From Bacterioplanes sanyensis (lineage in GTDB: Bacteria > Pseudomonadota > Gammaproteobacteria > Pseudomonadales > Oceanobacteraceae), in contig NZ_BMYY01000001.1 in the NCBI RefSeq assembly GCF_014652515.1, positions 1 to 64,000 of the forward strand: a stretch of DNA of 64,000 bases, read 5' to 3'. Of the stretch, positions 36,486 to 45,362 are shown piece after piece. The translations under genes were made by a program, and so were the position numbers. Positions within the stretch are counted from its first letter, which is position 1; the number at the start of each line of letters is the position of its first letter. The notes beneath the pieces were generated by a model. It had not been told where the DNA came from. It was given only the letters and a program-made list of their open reading frames with translations, and did not search any database.

Positions 36486-38306
36486 ATGACCGACGCAAAT
36501 ACCACAGGCTTCGCAAGCCTGGGCTTACCTTTTTCTATTCTTCGTGCCCTGGAAACTCTGGGTTATGAAGCGCCTTCCCCCATTCAAGCAGACAGCATTC
36601 CACCTTTGTTGGAAGGTCGCGATGTTTTGGGTATGGCACAAACCGGTACCGGTAAAACAGCAGCCTTTACGCTGCCTTTGTTAGCTCGTACGCAACCGGA
36701 TCAACCATCACCGCAAGTGCTGGTGCTGGCACCCACGCGTGAGCTGGCGCAGCAAGTGGCGCAAGCAGTGAAAAGCTACAGCCAATATATGTCTGGCGTT
36801 GGCGTTGCTGCAGTCTACGGTGGCGCTGAATTTGGCGGCCAGTTGCGCGAATTGAAGCGCGGCCCTCAATGGGTGGTCGGCACACCGGGCCGAGTGATGG
36901 ACCACTTGCGTCGCGGCACCTTGAACCTAGCGGACATCAAAGCCGTGGTATTGGATGAAGCTGACGAAATGCTGCGCATGGGCTTTATCGATGATGTGAA
37001 CTGGATTCTTGAGCACACCCCGCGCCAGCGTCAGGTAGCCTTGTTCTCAGCCACCATGCCGCGTGAAATTCAACAGGTCGCAGAAACGCACCTGAACGAT
37101 CCGGTTCAGGTCAAAATCAAAACCAAGACCACCACCAATGCCAACATTCGCCAGCGCTACTGGTTTGTTGGCGGCGTACACAAAAACGATGCCTTATTGC
37201 GCATTTGCGAAGTGGAAGACTTCGACGCCATGATGGTGTTCGTGCGCACCAAGCAAGCGACGGAAGAAGTGGCGGAATACATGCAGTCACAAGGCTTTCG
37301 CTGTGCGCCACTGAACGGCGATATTCCGCAGCAGCTGCGTGAAAAGGCGGTTGAAAAACTCAAGCGCGGTCAGTTAGACATTCTGGTCGCCACCGATGTG
37401 GCCGCGCGTGGTTTGGATGTGGAGCGCATCAGCCACGTGATTAACTACGACATTCCATCGGATACCGAGTCCTACGTTCACCGTATTGGTCGTACCGGTC
37501 GTGCTGGCCGCGACGGTGAAGCCATTGCCTTTATTCGTGGTCGTGAAAAGCGTTTGTTGCGTGACATTGAAAAAGCCACCCGTCAAACCATTGAAGAAAT
37601 GCCGTTGCCAACGGCGAAAGACGTCAACGCCAAGCGCCGTCAGCGCTTTATGGGCCGTTTGATGGACGCCGTGAAGCCCGAGCAAAATACGGTATTTCGC
37701 GAAATGATCGAAGAGCTGCTGCGCGAGCACCCACTGGATGCATTGGACTTGGCCACCGCCGCGGCCGCGTTGGTGCAGGGCAATAAGCCGTTGTTCTTGG
37801 ATGAAAAAGCCGATGCCCGCCAGCAAGAGCGTCGTGAGCGTCCAGAGCGCGATCGCCCTGAGCGTGGTGAACGCGGCGAGCGCGGTGAACGCAATCGCAA
37901 AGCGCTGCCAGAAGCGCAGCCAAAACCGCTAAAAGGCATGAAAGACGTCGATATGGTGCGCTATCAGGTCGCGGTGGGTTACGACGATGGCCTGCGTCCG
38001 GGCAATCTGGTGGGCGCCGTTGCTAACGAAGCCGAGCTGGACAGCAAATACATCGGTCATATTGAAATCCTGGGGCAATTCTCAGTGATTGATTTGCCCG
38101 CCGGTATGCCGCCTGAAACGCTGCAAACGCTGAAGCGTGCGCGTGTGTGTGGCAAGTCGCTGTCGTTGAAGCCTTATAACCCGGCACAAGTGCCTGAAGG
38201 TCGCTCACCACGCCGTGAAGGCGGCAAAGAGGGCGGTAAAGGTCCGCGCAAGTTTGACGGTCAGAAGAAGTTTAACCGCAACAAACCGCGCCGACAGGCC
38301 AGCTAA
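36486..38306 (+). CDS. deaD: DEAD-box RNA helicase DeaD (CsdA)
   Basis: This 606-residue helicase shows the Q motif (GYEAPSPIQADSIPPLLEG), Walker A AQTGTGKTAAF, VLDEADEMLRMGF (DEAD), SATMP, and the HRIGRTGRAGR motif VI. A DbpA-type RNA-binding domain (VRYQVAVGYDDGLRPGNLVG, about 505-580) and a basic tail follow. An acidic-basic GER/RPER repeat (about 450-480) makes a linker. DeaD/CsdA unwinds structured RNA in ribosome assembly and cold adaptation. The ATG at 36486 fits the family start; the 240 bp upstream may hold a long leader typical of cold-shock mRNAs, which is inference. Confidence 0.96.
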   Translation: MTDANTTGFASLGLPFSILRALETLGYEAPSPIQADSIPPLLEGRDVLGMAQTGTGKTAAFTLPLLARTQPDQPSPQVLVLAPTRELAQQVAQAVKSYSQYMSGVGVAAVYGGAEFGGQLRELKRGPQWVVGTPGRVMDHLRRGTLNLADIKAVVLDEADEMLRMGFIDDVNWILEHTPRQRQVALFSATMPREIQQVAETHLNDPVQVKIKTKTTTNANIRQRYWFVGGVHKNDALLRICEVEDFDAMMVFVRTKQATEEVAEYMQSQGFRCAPLNGDIPQQLREKAVEKLKRGQLDILVATDVAARGLDVERISHVINYDIPSDTESYVHRIGRTGRAGRDGEAIAFIRGREKRLLRDIEKATRQTIEEMPLPTAKDVNAKRRQRFMGRLMDAVKPEQNTVFREMIEELLREHPLDALDLATAAAALVQGNKPLFLDEKADARQQERRERPERDRPERGERGERGERNRKALPEAQPKPLKGMKDVDMVRYQVAVGYDDGLRPGNLVGAVANEAELDSKYIGHIEILGQFSVIDLPAGMPPETLQTLKRARVCGKSLSLKPYNPAQVPEGRSPRREGGKEGGKGPRKFDGQKKFNRNKPRRQAS

Positions 38307-38344
38307 GTCGTCATGCTGGGTACCAGCGTCTGACTCTGATACTT

Positions 38345-38374
38345 TAGGGGCCTCTTGGCCCCTTTTGTTTTTTT
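38345..38374 (+). terminator. Rho-independent terminator after deaD
   Basis: GGGGCC (38347-38352) and GGCCCC (38357-38362) form a GC-rich stem with a 4-nt loop, followed by TTTTGTTTTTTT. It lies 40 bases after the deaD stop and just before the next gene, whose ribosome binding site (TTGGAG) follows immediately. Confidence 0.85.
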
Positions 38375-38385
38375 GGAGTTTTAAC

Positions 38386-38970
38386 ATGAGCCAGATTTGT
38401 ATTATCAGCGCCAGTCAGCGTGCCGGTTCCAATAGCCGTCGTATTAGCGATGTGCTTAACCAACACTATCTAGGCGGGCAGGCCAGCCTGATTGATTTAC
38501 AGCGTGATCCACTGCCGTTTTGGGATGGCGATACCGCAGAAAATACCGCAGTTGAAGACGCGCGCAGCAAAGCGCAAGCCGCCGATGGTTTTGTGTTTGT
38601 GGTGCCGGAGTGGCATGGCATGGTGCCGGCGGCATTGAAGAATTTGTTGCTGTGGCTGGGCTCAAAGGAATTGGCGCATAAGCCGGTGTTGCTAACGGCG
38701 GTGTCTGCATCGGCGGGCGGAGCCTTTGTGATTGCCGAGCTGCGTGGCAGTGGCTACAAAAACTCGCGTTTGTTGTACTTGCCAGAGCATCTGATTTTGC
38801 GCGATGCCAACGACTTATGGCAGGGCCAAGAAGAACGGGAAAGCGATGCCTACTTAGATAAGCGGGCACGCTACGCCATTGATCAACTGACGACCTATGC
38901 TACGGCATTGGCGCCTTTGCGTGAGCAGCTGACGGCGGGCCTCACCGACTTCGCCAACGGCATGTCTTGA
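38386..38970 (+). CDS. NADPH-dependent FMN reductase family protein
   Basis: This 194-residue flavodoxin-like protein carries the FMN-phosphate loop ISASQRAGSNSRRIS and the family segment VVPEWHGMVPAALKNLLLWL. Relatives reduce FMN, azo compounds or quinones with NAD(P)H; the substrate is unknown. The start at 38386 has GGAG at good spacing just past the deaD terminator. The gene converges on an Old Yellow Enzyme gene. Confidence 0.85.
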   Translation: MSQICIISASQRAGSNSRRISDVLNQHYLGGQASLIDLQRDPLPFWDGDTAENTAVEDARSKAQAADGFVFVVPEWHGMVPAALKNLLLWLGSKELAHKPVLLTAVSASAGGAFVIAELRGSGYKNSRLLYLPEHLILRDANDLWQGQEERESDAYLDKRARYAIDQLTTYATALAPLREQLTAGLTDFANGMS

Positions 38971-38976
38971 GAGTAC

Positions 38977-38994
38977 GCGGCCCGCTAGGGCCGC
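38977..38994. terminator. Inverted repeat between convergent genes
   Basis: GCGGCCC (38977-38983) and GGGCCGC (38988-38994) form a 7-bp stem with a 4-nt loop between the FMN reductase and OYE stops. No U tract is seen on either side, so its role is tentative. Confidence 0.4.
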
Positions 38995-39000
38995 TCGGCC

Positions 39001-40113
39001 TTATACCAGCTCGGTCAGGGCGTCTTTGCTGTAGTCTTGCAGCTCATCGAGGCGATCTTCTCTTACCTTATTGACCCACTGCGGGTCTTGCAGCAAGGCG
39101 CGGCCAACGGCCACTAGGTCGAACTCGCCGTTCGCTAAACGCTTTTGCAACTCGACGATAGAAGCGGTAGCCACATCTGAGCTGTCGATCATGTCGCGTT
39201 TGTCTTCATCGATAAAACTGGCGCTCAGGCCCACTGAGCCTACCGTGATGACGGGTTTGCCCGTCAGCTCCTTGGTCCAACCCGCTAGGTTCATATCTGA
39301 GCCTTCAAATTCAGGTTCCCAGAAACGGCGTGTTGAGCAATGGAAAACATCCACGCCGGCATTGACCAGTGGTTTTAGAAAAGCGCCTAGTTCCTCTGGC
39401 GTGTGCGCTAGGCGGGCGTTGTAGTCCTGTAGTTTCCATTGAGAGAAGCGGAAAATAATCGGGAAGTCTTCACCAACACGGTCGCGAATGGCGCTGACGA
39501 TTTCGCACGCAAAGCGGGTGCGTTGCACCAAATCACCGCCATATTCGTCATCGCGCTCATTGGTGCCGGCCCAGAAAAACTGATCGACAAGGTAGCCATG
39601 AGCACCGTGCACTTCGATTGCATCAAAGCCGATCTCTTTGGCATCCGCAGCGGCTTGGGCAAAGGCCTCAATGACATCGCGAATGTCTTGCTTGCTCATC
39701 GCTACGCCATGCTCCTTGCCAGGCGCTAGCAGGCCTGAGGGGCTATAGCCTGGCACTTCTGGGTCTGGCTCAGTGCCGGCTTTGCGAACGGCGCCGACGT
39801 GCCAAAGTTGTGGCGCGATTTTGCCGCCTTGGGCATGCACGGCGTCGACGACGTTGCGCCACCCCTGCAAGGCTTCGGTGCCATAAATAAAGGGCACGCG
39901 AGGATAACCATTGGCGCCGGCATGGCCTACACAGGTGCCCTCGGTAATGATTAGGCCAACGCCGTTTTCGGCGCGGCGAGCGTAGTAGGCTGCGTTCTGC
40001 TCGTTGGCGACATTGCCGGGTGAAAAGCTACGTGTCATGGGCGCCATAACAATGCGATTGGGCAGGCTCAATGGCCCGAGCTGCAGTGGAGTAAATAAAG
40101 CTGAGTCGCTCAT
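39001..40113 (-). CDS. Old Yellow Enzyme family NADH:flavin oxidoreductase
   Basis: This 370-residue TIM-barrel flavoprotein carries family segments NRIVMAPMTRSF (FMN-binding Thr), GLIITEGTCVGHAGANGY, APQLWHVGAV, DAIEVHGAHGYLVDQFFWAG (His and Tyr of the active site) and FDLVAVGRALLQDP. OYEs reduce activated C=C bonds and nitro groups with NAD(P)H. The start at 40113 (MSDSALFTPLQLGPLSLPN) fits the family. Confidence 0.92.
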   Translation of the reverse strand: MSDSALFTPLQLGPLSLPNRIVMAPMTRSFSPGNVANEQNAAYYARRAENGVGLIITEGTCVGHAGANGYPRVPFIYGTEALQGWRNVVDAVHAQGGKIAPQLWHVGAVRKAGTEPDPEVPGYSPSGLLAPGKEHGVAMSKQDIRDVIEAFAQAAADAKEIGFDAIEVHGAHGYLVDQFFWAGTNERDDEYGGDLVQRTRFACEIVSAIRDRVGEDFPIIFRFSQWKLQDYNARLAHTPEELGAFLKPLVNAGVDVFHCSTRRFWEPEFEGSDMNLAGWTKELTGKPVITVGSVGLSASFIDEDKRDMIDSSDVATASIVELQKRLANGEFDLVAVGRALLQDPQWVNKVREDRLDELQDYSKDALTELV

Positions 40114-40287
40114 GACGGCTCCTGTATAGGTTACGAGGATGAATTAACAGAATAGTTGGCACAAGTTAAACGATAAGTGTGGTATGTGACAGAGAGCGAG
40201 AGACCAAGGAAGTGAGATTCAGCGTTGCACGGATGGGCCGCTTACGTTTTGATTGATCGCACTTTATCAGTCAGCAAGGAGTCAATC

Positions 40288-41631
40288 ATGGAGGCGATGA
40301 GCTGGCAGCAATTGCTGTCGCCACAGCGCTTTGGTGAGCCGCAGGGGCGTTTGGATTTGGAGCTGGGTCGATCACCGTTTCATAAAGACTATGATCGCAT
40401 CGTTTTTTCTTCAGCGTTTCGGCGCCTTGACCGCAAAACCCAGGTGCACCCGCTGTCGGAAAACGATCATGTGCACACCCGTCTGACTCATAGCTTGGAA
40501 GTCGGCTGCGTCGGCCGCTCACTGGGAACGCGGGTAGCCCAGGCGCTGGTGTCGAGCTTACCGGCGGGGCTAGAGCCGGGAGATGTCGGTGCCATGGTGC
40601 AGGCGGCTTGCTTGGCCCATGATATCGGCAACCCGCCTTTTGGCCACACCGGCGAGGATGCCATTCGCCACTGGTTTAGAGCGCCTGAAAACCAACATTT
40701 TTTACACTCACTGAGCGCGTTGGAGCAGGCAGACCTGCAAACCTTTGAGGGCAATGCACAAGGCTTTCGCCTGGTCACTCAGGTGGAAGCGCATCGCTTT
40801 GATGGTGGCATGCGCCTGACCTATGGCACCTTGGGGGCGTTTTTGAAATACCCATGGGGCGTTGATCAGGTGCAAGCAGGCAAAGCGCGCAAGTTTGGTT
40901 GCTATCAGGCTGAGCTGCCCTTGCTGCGTGAAATCGCCGATGCCTTAGGCATGTTGGAGCTGTCGCCAGGGCGCTGGGCGCGTCATCCGTTGGTGTATTT
41001 GCTCGAAGCCGCCGATGACATTTGCTACGGCCTGATTGATTTGGAAGATGGCATCGAGATGGGCTTGCTGCGCTATGACGAAGTCGAGCAGTTGCTGCAG
41101 CCCGTATTGGCGGAGCATTGGTCAGCTCTGTTGGCTGAGCTGCAGCGCGCGGATAACGATCGCCGACGCTTGCAGATGCTGCGTGGTCAGGCAATGGAGG
41201 CGCTGGTAATGGCGGTTAGCCAAGCCTTTGTGCAGCAAGAAACGGCCATTTTGCAGGGGCAACTGCAGGGCGACATCATTGATTATTGTCCGCCGGCGGT
41301 GCAGCAAGTAGTCAGCGGTGCCAAGCAACTGGCGCGTGAGCGCATTTTTCGTGATGGCCGCAAGTTGGCGGTTGAAATCGGCTCCTACTCCACCTTGGGT
41401 ACGTTATTGGAAGCATTTTTAAGTGCCGTTCGTGAGCGGGTTTTGGAAGGTCAGGCGACCTTTCGCAATCATCGCGTATTGGAGTTGATGGGGCGCTCAG
41501 CACCGCAAGCGGATTGGAGTCTGTATCAAGCGTACATGCGCGCCATCGATTTTATTGCTGGCATGACAGATAACTATGCCGCCGACATTGCCCGGCAGTT
41601 TTCTGGCTATCAGCCGCCCAGTCGTTTTTGA
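40288..41631 (+). CDS. dgt: dGTP triphosphohydrolase (dGTPase-like)
   Basis: This 447-residue HD-domain enzyme has SSAFRRLDRKTQVHPL, HTRLTHSLEV (His), the HD motif ACLAHDIGNPPFGHTGEDAI, and YLLEAADDICYGLIDLEDGI (Asp). This is the dGTPase type-1 family, which releases triphosphate from dGTP or other dNTPs. The ATG at 40288 has AAGGA upstream. The last 22 bases overlap the 3' end of the convergent alpha/beta hydrolase gene. Confidence 0.93.
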   Translation: MEAMSWQQLLSPQRFGEPQGRLDLELGRSPFHKDYDRIVFSSAFRRLDRKTQVHPLSENDHVHTRLTHSLEVGCVGRSLGTRVAQALVSSLPAGLEPGDVGAMVQAACLAHDIGNPPFGHTGEDAIRHWFRAPENQHFLHSLSALEQADLQTFEGNAQGFRLVTQVEAHRFDGGMRLTYGTLGAFLKYPWGVDQVQAGKARKFGCYQAELPLLREIADALGMLELSPGRWARHPLVYLLEAADDICYGLIDLEDGIEMGLLRYDEVEQLLQPVLAEHWSALLAELQRADNDRRRLQMLRGQAMEALVMAVSQAFVQQETAILQGQLQGDIIDYCPPAVQQVVSGAKQLARERIFRDGRKLAVEIGSYSTLGTLLEAFLSAVRERVLEGQATFRNHRVLELMGRSAPQADWSLYQAYMRAIDFIAGMTDNYAADIARQFSGYQPPSRF

Positions 41632-42581
41632 TCGCAGGGCAGGGCTGCTGTGGGCTTGATGGCTTTGGCGCGTTGTTTTTGCTGCCACTTTTTTTCAGCC
41701 TTGATGAGGTGCTTGCTGAGCAGGCGGGTGAGCTTAGGTAATAGCCGTGGCGGTAAATCGTGGCCCATGCCATCGATGACTTTTAGTTTGGCTTTGCGAA
41801 TGGCGGCCGCCGTCTCAAGGCCCATGCGCAAGGGAATCAACGGATCGTCTCGGCCGTGTATGACCAAGGTTGGTGCTTTGATTTTCGCCAACAGGCGCCG
41901 CCGGTCGCCGGCACTGGTCACCGCAACTAATTGGCGCTTAAAGCCAGAGGGATCGTTGGCACGCTCCAGGCTGGTTTCCGCCAATTGCCGCAGTTGCTGT
42001 TCATCCAGCGGGTAGCCAGGGCTGCCGATCAAACGATTCATGCGCATGGTATAGCGAATCGCCGCCTCGCGATCGTTGGGCGGAGGTCGGCGCGCCAGTT
42101 GCAATAGCACCTTTAATTTTGGGCCGGGCAGGCGCGGGCTGCTGCTGGCGGACATGATCGACGTCAGGCTGCGAATGCGTTTGCGTTTTTTGGCGGCCAG
42201 AATCTGGGCAATCATGCCGCCCATGGATGCGCCCACAACATGAGCGCTGTCGATTTCCAGAGCGTCCATCAAGGCGATGACGTCGCGTGCCATATCTTTC
42301 AGCGTGTAGGGAATCTCGGGCTTGCGTTTTAGCTTGGTGTGCAGCCAAGTGCGCAACAAGCTGGGCGTGCCGTGGGCGGCCAAGCTGGATGAGTGACCAA
42401 CGTCGCGGTTATCAAAACGCAGCACCTGAAAACCCTGTTGTGCCAATGCCTGGCACAACGCATCCGGCCAGATACGCATGTGCGCACCCAAGCCCATGAT
42501 AAGAATCACGGTGGGGTGATGAGGGGCGCCAAAGCGCTCATAAGCCAGCTCGATCCCGGCAGGGGTGCGGATACGTGTCAT
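41610..42581 (-). CDS. Alpha/beta hydrolase fold protein
   Basis: This 323-residue hydrolase has the oxyanion segment VILIMGLGAHMRIWP, the nucleophile elbow VVGASMGGMIAQ (GxSxG, Ser), the acid in PTLVIHGRDDPLIPL, and the catalytic His in VIDGMGHDLPPRL. The C-terminal tail is basic (KAEKKWQQKQRAKAIK). The substrate is unknown. The start at 42581 (MTRIRTPAGIELAYERFG) fits the fold. It overlaps dgt by 22 bp tail to tail. Confidence 0.88.
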   Translation of the reverse strand: MTRIRTPAGIELAYERFGAPHHPTVILIMGLGAHMRIWPDALCQALAQQGFQVLRFDNRDVGHSSSLAAHGTPSLLRTWLHTKLKRKPEIPYTLKDMARDVIALMDALEIDSAHVVGASMGGMIAQILAAKKRKRIRSLTSIMSASSSPRLPGPKLKVLLQLARRPPPNDREAAIRYTMRMNRLIGSPGYPLDEQQLRQLAETSLERANDPSGFKRQLVAVTSAGDRRRLLAKIKAPTLVIHGRDDPLIPLRMGLETAAAIRKAKLKVIDGMGHDLPPRLLPKLTRLLSKHLIKAEKKWQQKQRAKAIKPTAALPCDQKRLGG

Positions 42582-42684
42582 AGTGCAGTCAGTGTAGGCG
42601 TCTTCGCTTTGGGCGTTTTCACAATAGGTTGGCCAAATCCGGCCGCATTGACGTGGCAAGTTCGCCAGCGCGGCTGGAGGCGGT

Positions 42685-42690
42685 TAGAAT
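42685..42690 (+). promoter_or_regulatory. lepB: Candidate -10 element for lepB
   Basis: TAGAAT lies 40 bases upstream of the lepB ATG in a GTTAGAATGCGG context that resembles the one before dnaE. No convincing -35 element is visible at the right distance. Confidence 0.3.
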
Positions 42691-42730
42691 GCGGTCCACG
42701 CTAACAGATGACGGTGAGAACGACGAGATT

Positions 42731-43531
42731 ATGGATATCGATTTTCCTCTGGTACTGATGGTTGCCACAGCGGTGACTGGCTTGATTGCCTTGGTAGATA
42801 AACTGTGGCTGGCCAAACGTCGTTCCAACAATGCGATGAGTTTAGATGAGCCGCCTAAAGAGCCCTTCATTATTGAACAGTCGAAGTCGTTTTTTCCCGT
42901 GCTGGCGTTGGTGTTTGTGCTGCGCTCGTTTGTGGCAGAGCCGTTTCAGATTCCTTCAGGGTCGATGGAGCCTGGCTTGATCAAGGGTGATTTTATTCTG
43001 GTCAGCAAGTTTCACTATGGCTTGCGCATGCCGGTGTTTGGCAATGAGTTGGTGCCCATTGGCATGCCTGAGCGAGGCGATGTGATGGTATTTTTCCCGC
43101 CGGAAGACCCGCGCTACTTTATTAAACGGGTAGTGGGGTTGCCGGGCGATACCATTGAATATCGCAACCGCCAGCTGCTGATCAATGGAGAGCCGGTCGT
43201 CACCAAAGAAGAAGGCGGTGTGCCCGTCTACAACCCAGTACGGTTTCGTGTAACCGAGCAACTGGGTGAGCACGAAGCGGACATCCAATGGGTGCGCGCG
43301 CGCGACACGCTCAGTAATAAAGAGATCATGTGGGCTGGGCCTGAAGGCAAGTGGCGCGTGCCGGAGGGACATTATTTTATGATGGGCGACAACCGTGGCA
43401 ACAGCGCTGACAGCCGCAGCTGGGGCTTCGTACCCGAGCGCAACATTGTTGGCAAAGCCACAGCGGTGTGGATGCATTGGGAAAGCTGGAGCGACATTCC
43501 TTCGTTTGATCGCAACCGTTGGCTCGACTGA
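42731..43531 (+). CDS. lepB: Signal peptidase I
   Basis: This 266-residue protease cleaves signal peptides of exported proteins. It has two N-terminal membrane segments (PLVLMVATAVTGLIALV and FFPVLALVFVLRSFVAEPF), the box B nucleophile Ser78 in PSGSMEPGL, and the box D general base Lys132 in YFIKRVVGLPGD. Box E GDNRGNSADSRSWG follows. The gene is not with lepA, rnc or era, its usual neighbours. A 39-codon ORF starts on the last base of its stop codon. Confidence 0.96.
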   Translation: MDIDFPLVLMVATAVTGLIALVDKLWLAKRRSNNAMSLDEPPKEPFIIEQSKSFFPVLALVFVLRSFVAEPFQIPSGSMEPGLIKGDFILVSKFHYGLRMPVFGNELVPIGMPERGDVMVFFPPEDPRYFIKRVVGLPGDTIEYRNRQLLINGEPVVTKEEGGVPVYNPVRFRVTEQLGEHEADIQWVRARDTLSNKEIMWAGPEGKWRVPEGHYFMMGDNRGNSADSRSWGFVPERNIVGKATAVWMHWESWSDIPSFDRNRWLD

Positions 43532-43650
43532 TGAAACGCCGCGCCGGTTGTCGAGTGTGTCGGTTTACTCGTTGGGTGCTGACGTTCGTCATCTTGCTGA
43601 TGTTGGCGCTCTTGGTGCTCAGTGAGCGGGGGCTACTGGCGACGGTGTAA
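43531..43650 (+). CDS. Small membrane protein ORF coupled to lepB (39 residues)
   Basis: This ORF (ATG at 43531, TAA at 43648-43650) overlaps the lepB stop by one base in a TGATG arrangement that favours re-initiation. It encodes MKRRAGCRVCRFTRW, then a hydrophobic stretch VLTFVILLMLALLVL, then SERGLLATV. The basic N-terminus and single helix predict a small inner-membrane protein with the N-terminus inside. I recognise no family. It may be a real small protein or chance; the coupling and the fit to a membrane topology favour the first. Confidence 0.45.
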   Translation: MKRRAGCRVCRFTRWVLTFVILLMLALLVLSERGLLATV

Positions 43651-43913
43651 ATCGCCGTCGCTTTAGTTCATAAAGTAATAAAAAATATCGCTTATAACTC
43701 TTAATGATTTGTTCTTAGGTATGGCTCGTGCAGTAGCAATTTCGGTGCCGCATATTGCGCTGTAGCCCCCATCAACACTGGTCTGCGCCTTTGGTCGAGA
43801 CAATGTGAATTTTTTCGCAAAAAAGCTGGATATTTTATTTTGCTTGCCTAAAATGCCGCTCCGTTCACACGTTTGCAATGTTGATGGCGCACGGCAAAAT
43901 TATGGCAATCACT

Positions 43914-44282
43914 ATGAATTTGACCCAGCAGCTGAAAGGAATCGCACTGAATCTGATGGACCGCGTTGTGCCCGTTCGGCCTGTGGTGCGAGATGACCGC
44001 GAGCAATGCCGATTGAATCGTGAATCGCGGCGCATGCAGTTGTACTTTTGCCGCTCTTGCCCCTCTTCTATTTACGTGAAGCGTCACTGTGAAAAACTCG
44101 GTCTGCGGGTGGTTGAAAAAGACGTCGATCGAGTGAACTCCTTCCGCAATGAGCTGGTCCGCGGTGGTGGTCAGCCTCGAGTCCCCTGTTTACGCATTGC
44201 CGATGGCAAGCGCGAGCGCTGGCTGTATAGCCCAGATGCCATTCGCCAATATCTTGATAGTCATTTCGCTTCCAACGCCTAA
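43914..44282 (+). CDS. Glutaredoxin-like protein with CPSS motif (paralogue of the one at 11621)
   Basis: This 122-residue protein aligns along its length with the CPFC glutaredoxin-like protein at 11621-11989 (LYFCRSCPSSIYVKRHCEKL against LYQFTACPFCIKTRRAIHKL; RVPCLRI against KVPCLRI). The CPFC motif has become CPSS, leaving a monothiol-type site, and an extra Cys sits three residues before it. The start at 43914 gives the same 122-residue length as the paralogue, although in-frame ATGs at 43878 and 43902 exist. Its role is inferred as glutathione-linked redox or Fe-S-related, not shown. Confidence 0.75.
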   Translation: MNLTQQLKGIALNLMDRVVPVRPVVRDDREQCRLNRESRRMQLYFCRSCPSSIYVKRHCEKLGLRVVEKDVDRVNSFRNELVRGGGQPRVPCLRIADGKRERWLYSPDAIRQYLDSHFASNA

Positions 44283-44384
44283 TTTGCCTCGTCTCTGGAA
44301 GGCTGTCAGCGCCTAAGTTGGCGAATCCGCCACTGGCTCCTGGCTCTCTCGGCGTTATCATGCTCGCCATTGTGGAGAGTCTGA

Positions 44385-45353
44385 ATGCCGTTGATATCGT
44401 CGACTTATCGCCCCCCGCTGGGCTTTGCTAATGGATACATGCAGAGCATTTATCCGACCCTGTTTCGCCGTTTAGCCACCAGCCATTTACAGCACGAGAC
44501 GCTGGAGTTGAGTGACGGTGATTTTCTCGATCTCGATTGGAGCTGTGGCTACGGCAAGCAGCTGGTGATTGTTTCCCACGGTTTAGAAGGGCACTCGCGT
44601 CGGCCTTATGTGGCCGGTGTTGTGCGTGAGGCCAATCGTCAGGGGTACGACGCCCTGAGTTGGAATTTTCGCGGCTGCAGTGGGCGACCTAATCGTCTGG
44701 CTCGCAGTTATCACAGTGGTGCGACGGAAGATTTGGCCGCTGTGATTCACCATGCGCAGAATCAGGGCTACCAACACGTGCACTTGGTCGGCTTTTCCAT
44801 GGGGGGCAACTTATCACTGCTGTATTTAGGACGTGATTCGGTGGCCACTGCCGTGCGCTCGGCGGTGGCTTTTTCAGTGCCCTGCGATCTCAAAGCCAGT
44901 GCTGAGCAACTGGCCAAGCGTCGTAATCGCATCTTTATGTGGCGTTTTCTGCGCGACCTGCGTGGCAAAATGACGGAAAAGGCGCAGCGCTTTCCTGGTC
45001 AGGTGCAGGTGGATGACTTTCACCAAATTCGCAACTTCCGTCAGTTTGATGATCGCTATACGGCGCCGTTGCACGGCTTCAGCAGCGCCCTCGATTACTG
45101 GGCGCGCAGTAGCTGTTTGCCTTACTTGAGCCACATCCAGCACCCCGCACTTTTGGTGAACGCGCTAGACGACCCTTTTTTGGCGCCATCTTGCTATCCG
45201 CGGGCCATTGCTCAGTCTTCGCCATGGCTTCATCTTGAACTACCGGCCCATGGTGGTCACGTGGGGTTTGTTGAGCGTGGTAAGGATCAGGTGTATTGGA
45301 TGGAGCGCAGGGCAATGGCCTTTATTCGCCAGCACAGCCCGGACAATAAATGA
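44385..45353 (+). CDS. yheT: YheT-family alpha/beta hydrolase
   Basis: This 322-residue hydrolase matches the YheT (UPF0017/ABHD1-3) family: PPLGFANGYMQSIYPTL, LVIVSHGLEGHSRRPYVAG, SWNFRGCSGRPNR, the nucleophile elbow VGFSMGGNLSLLYLG, and the acid and His in LVNALDDPFLAP and ELPAHGGHVGF. Substrates may be lipid esters, not established in bacteria. The Nudix gene follows after 9 bp with GAGGAGG between them. Confidence 0.92.
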   Translation: MPLISSTYRPPLGFANGYMQSIYPTLFRRLATSHLQHETLELSDGDFLDLDWSCGYGKQLVIVSHGLEGHSRRPYVAGVVREANRQGYDALSWNFRGCSGRPNRLARSYHSGATEDLAAVIHHAQNQGYQHVHLVGFSMGGNLSLLYLGRDSVATAVRSAVAFSVPCDLKASAEQLAKRRNRIFMWRFLRDLRGKMTEKAQRFPGQVQVDDFHQIRNFRQFDDRYTAPLHGFSSALDYWARSSCLPYLSHIQHPALLVNALDDPFLAPSCYPRAIAQSSPWLHLELPAHGGHVGFVERGKDQVYWMERRAMAFIRQHSPDNK

Positions 45354-45362
45354 GGAGGTCTC

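Noticed and set aside
37830-37900. Repeated GER/RPER codons in deaD as possible tandem-repeat variation
   Set aside because: Arg/Glu-rich linkers are normal in DEAD-box proteins and the repeats are not perfect.
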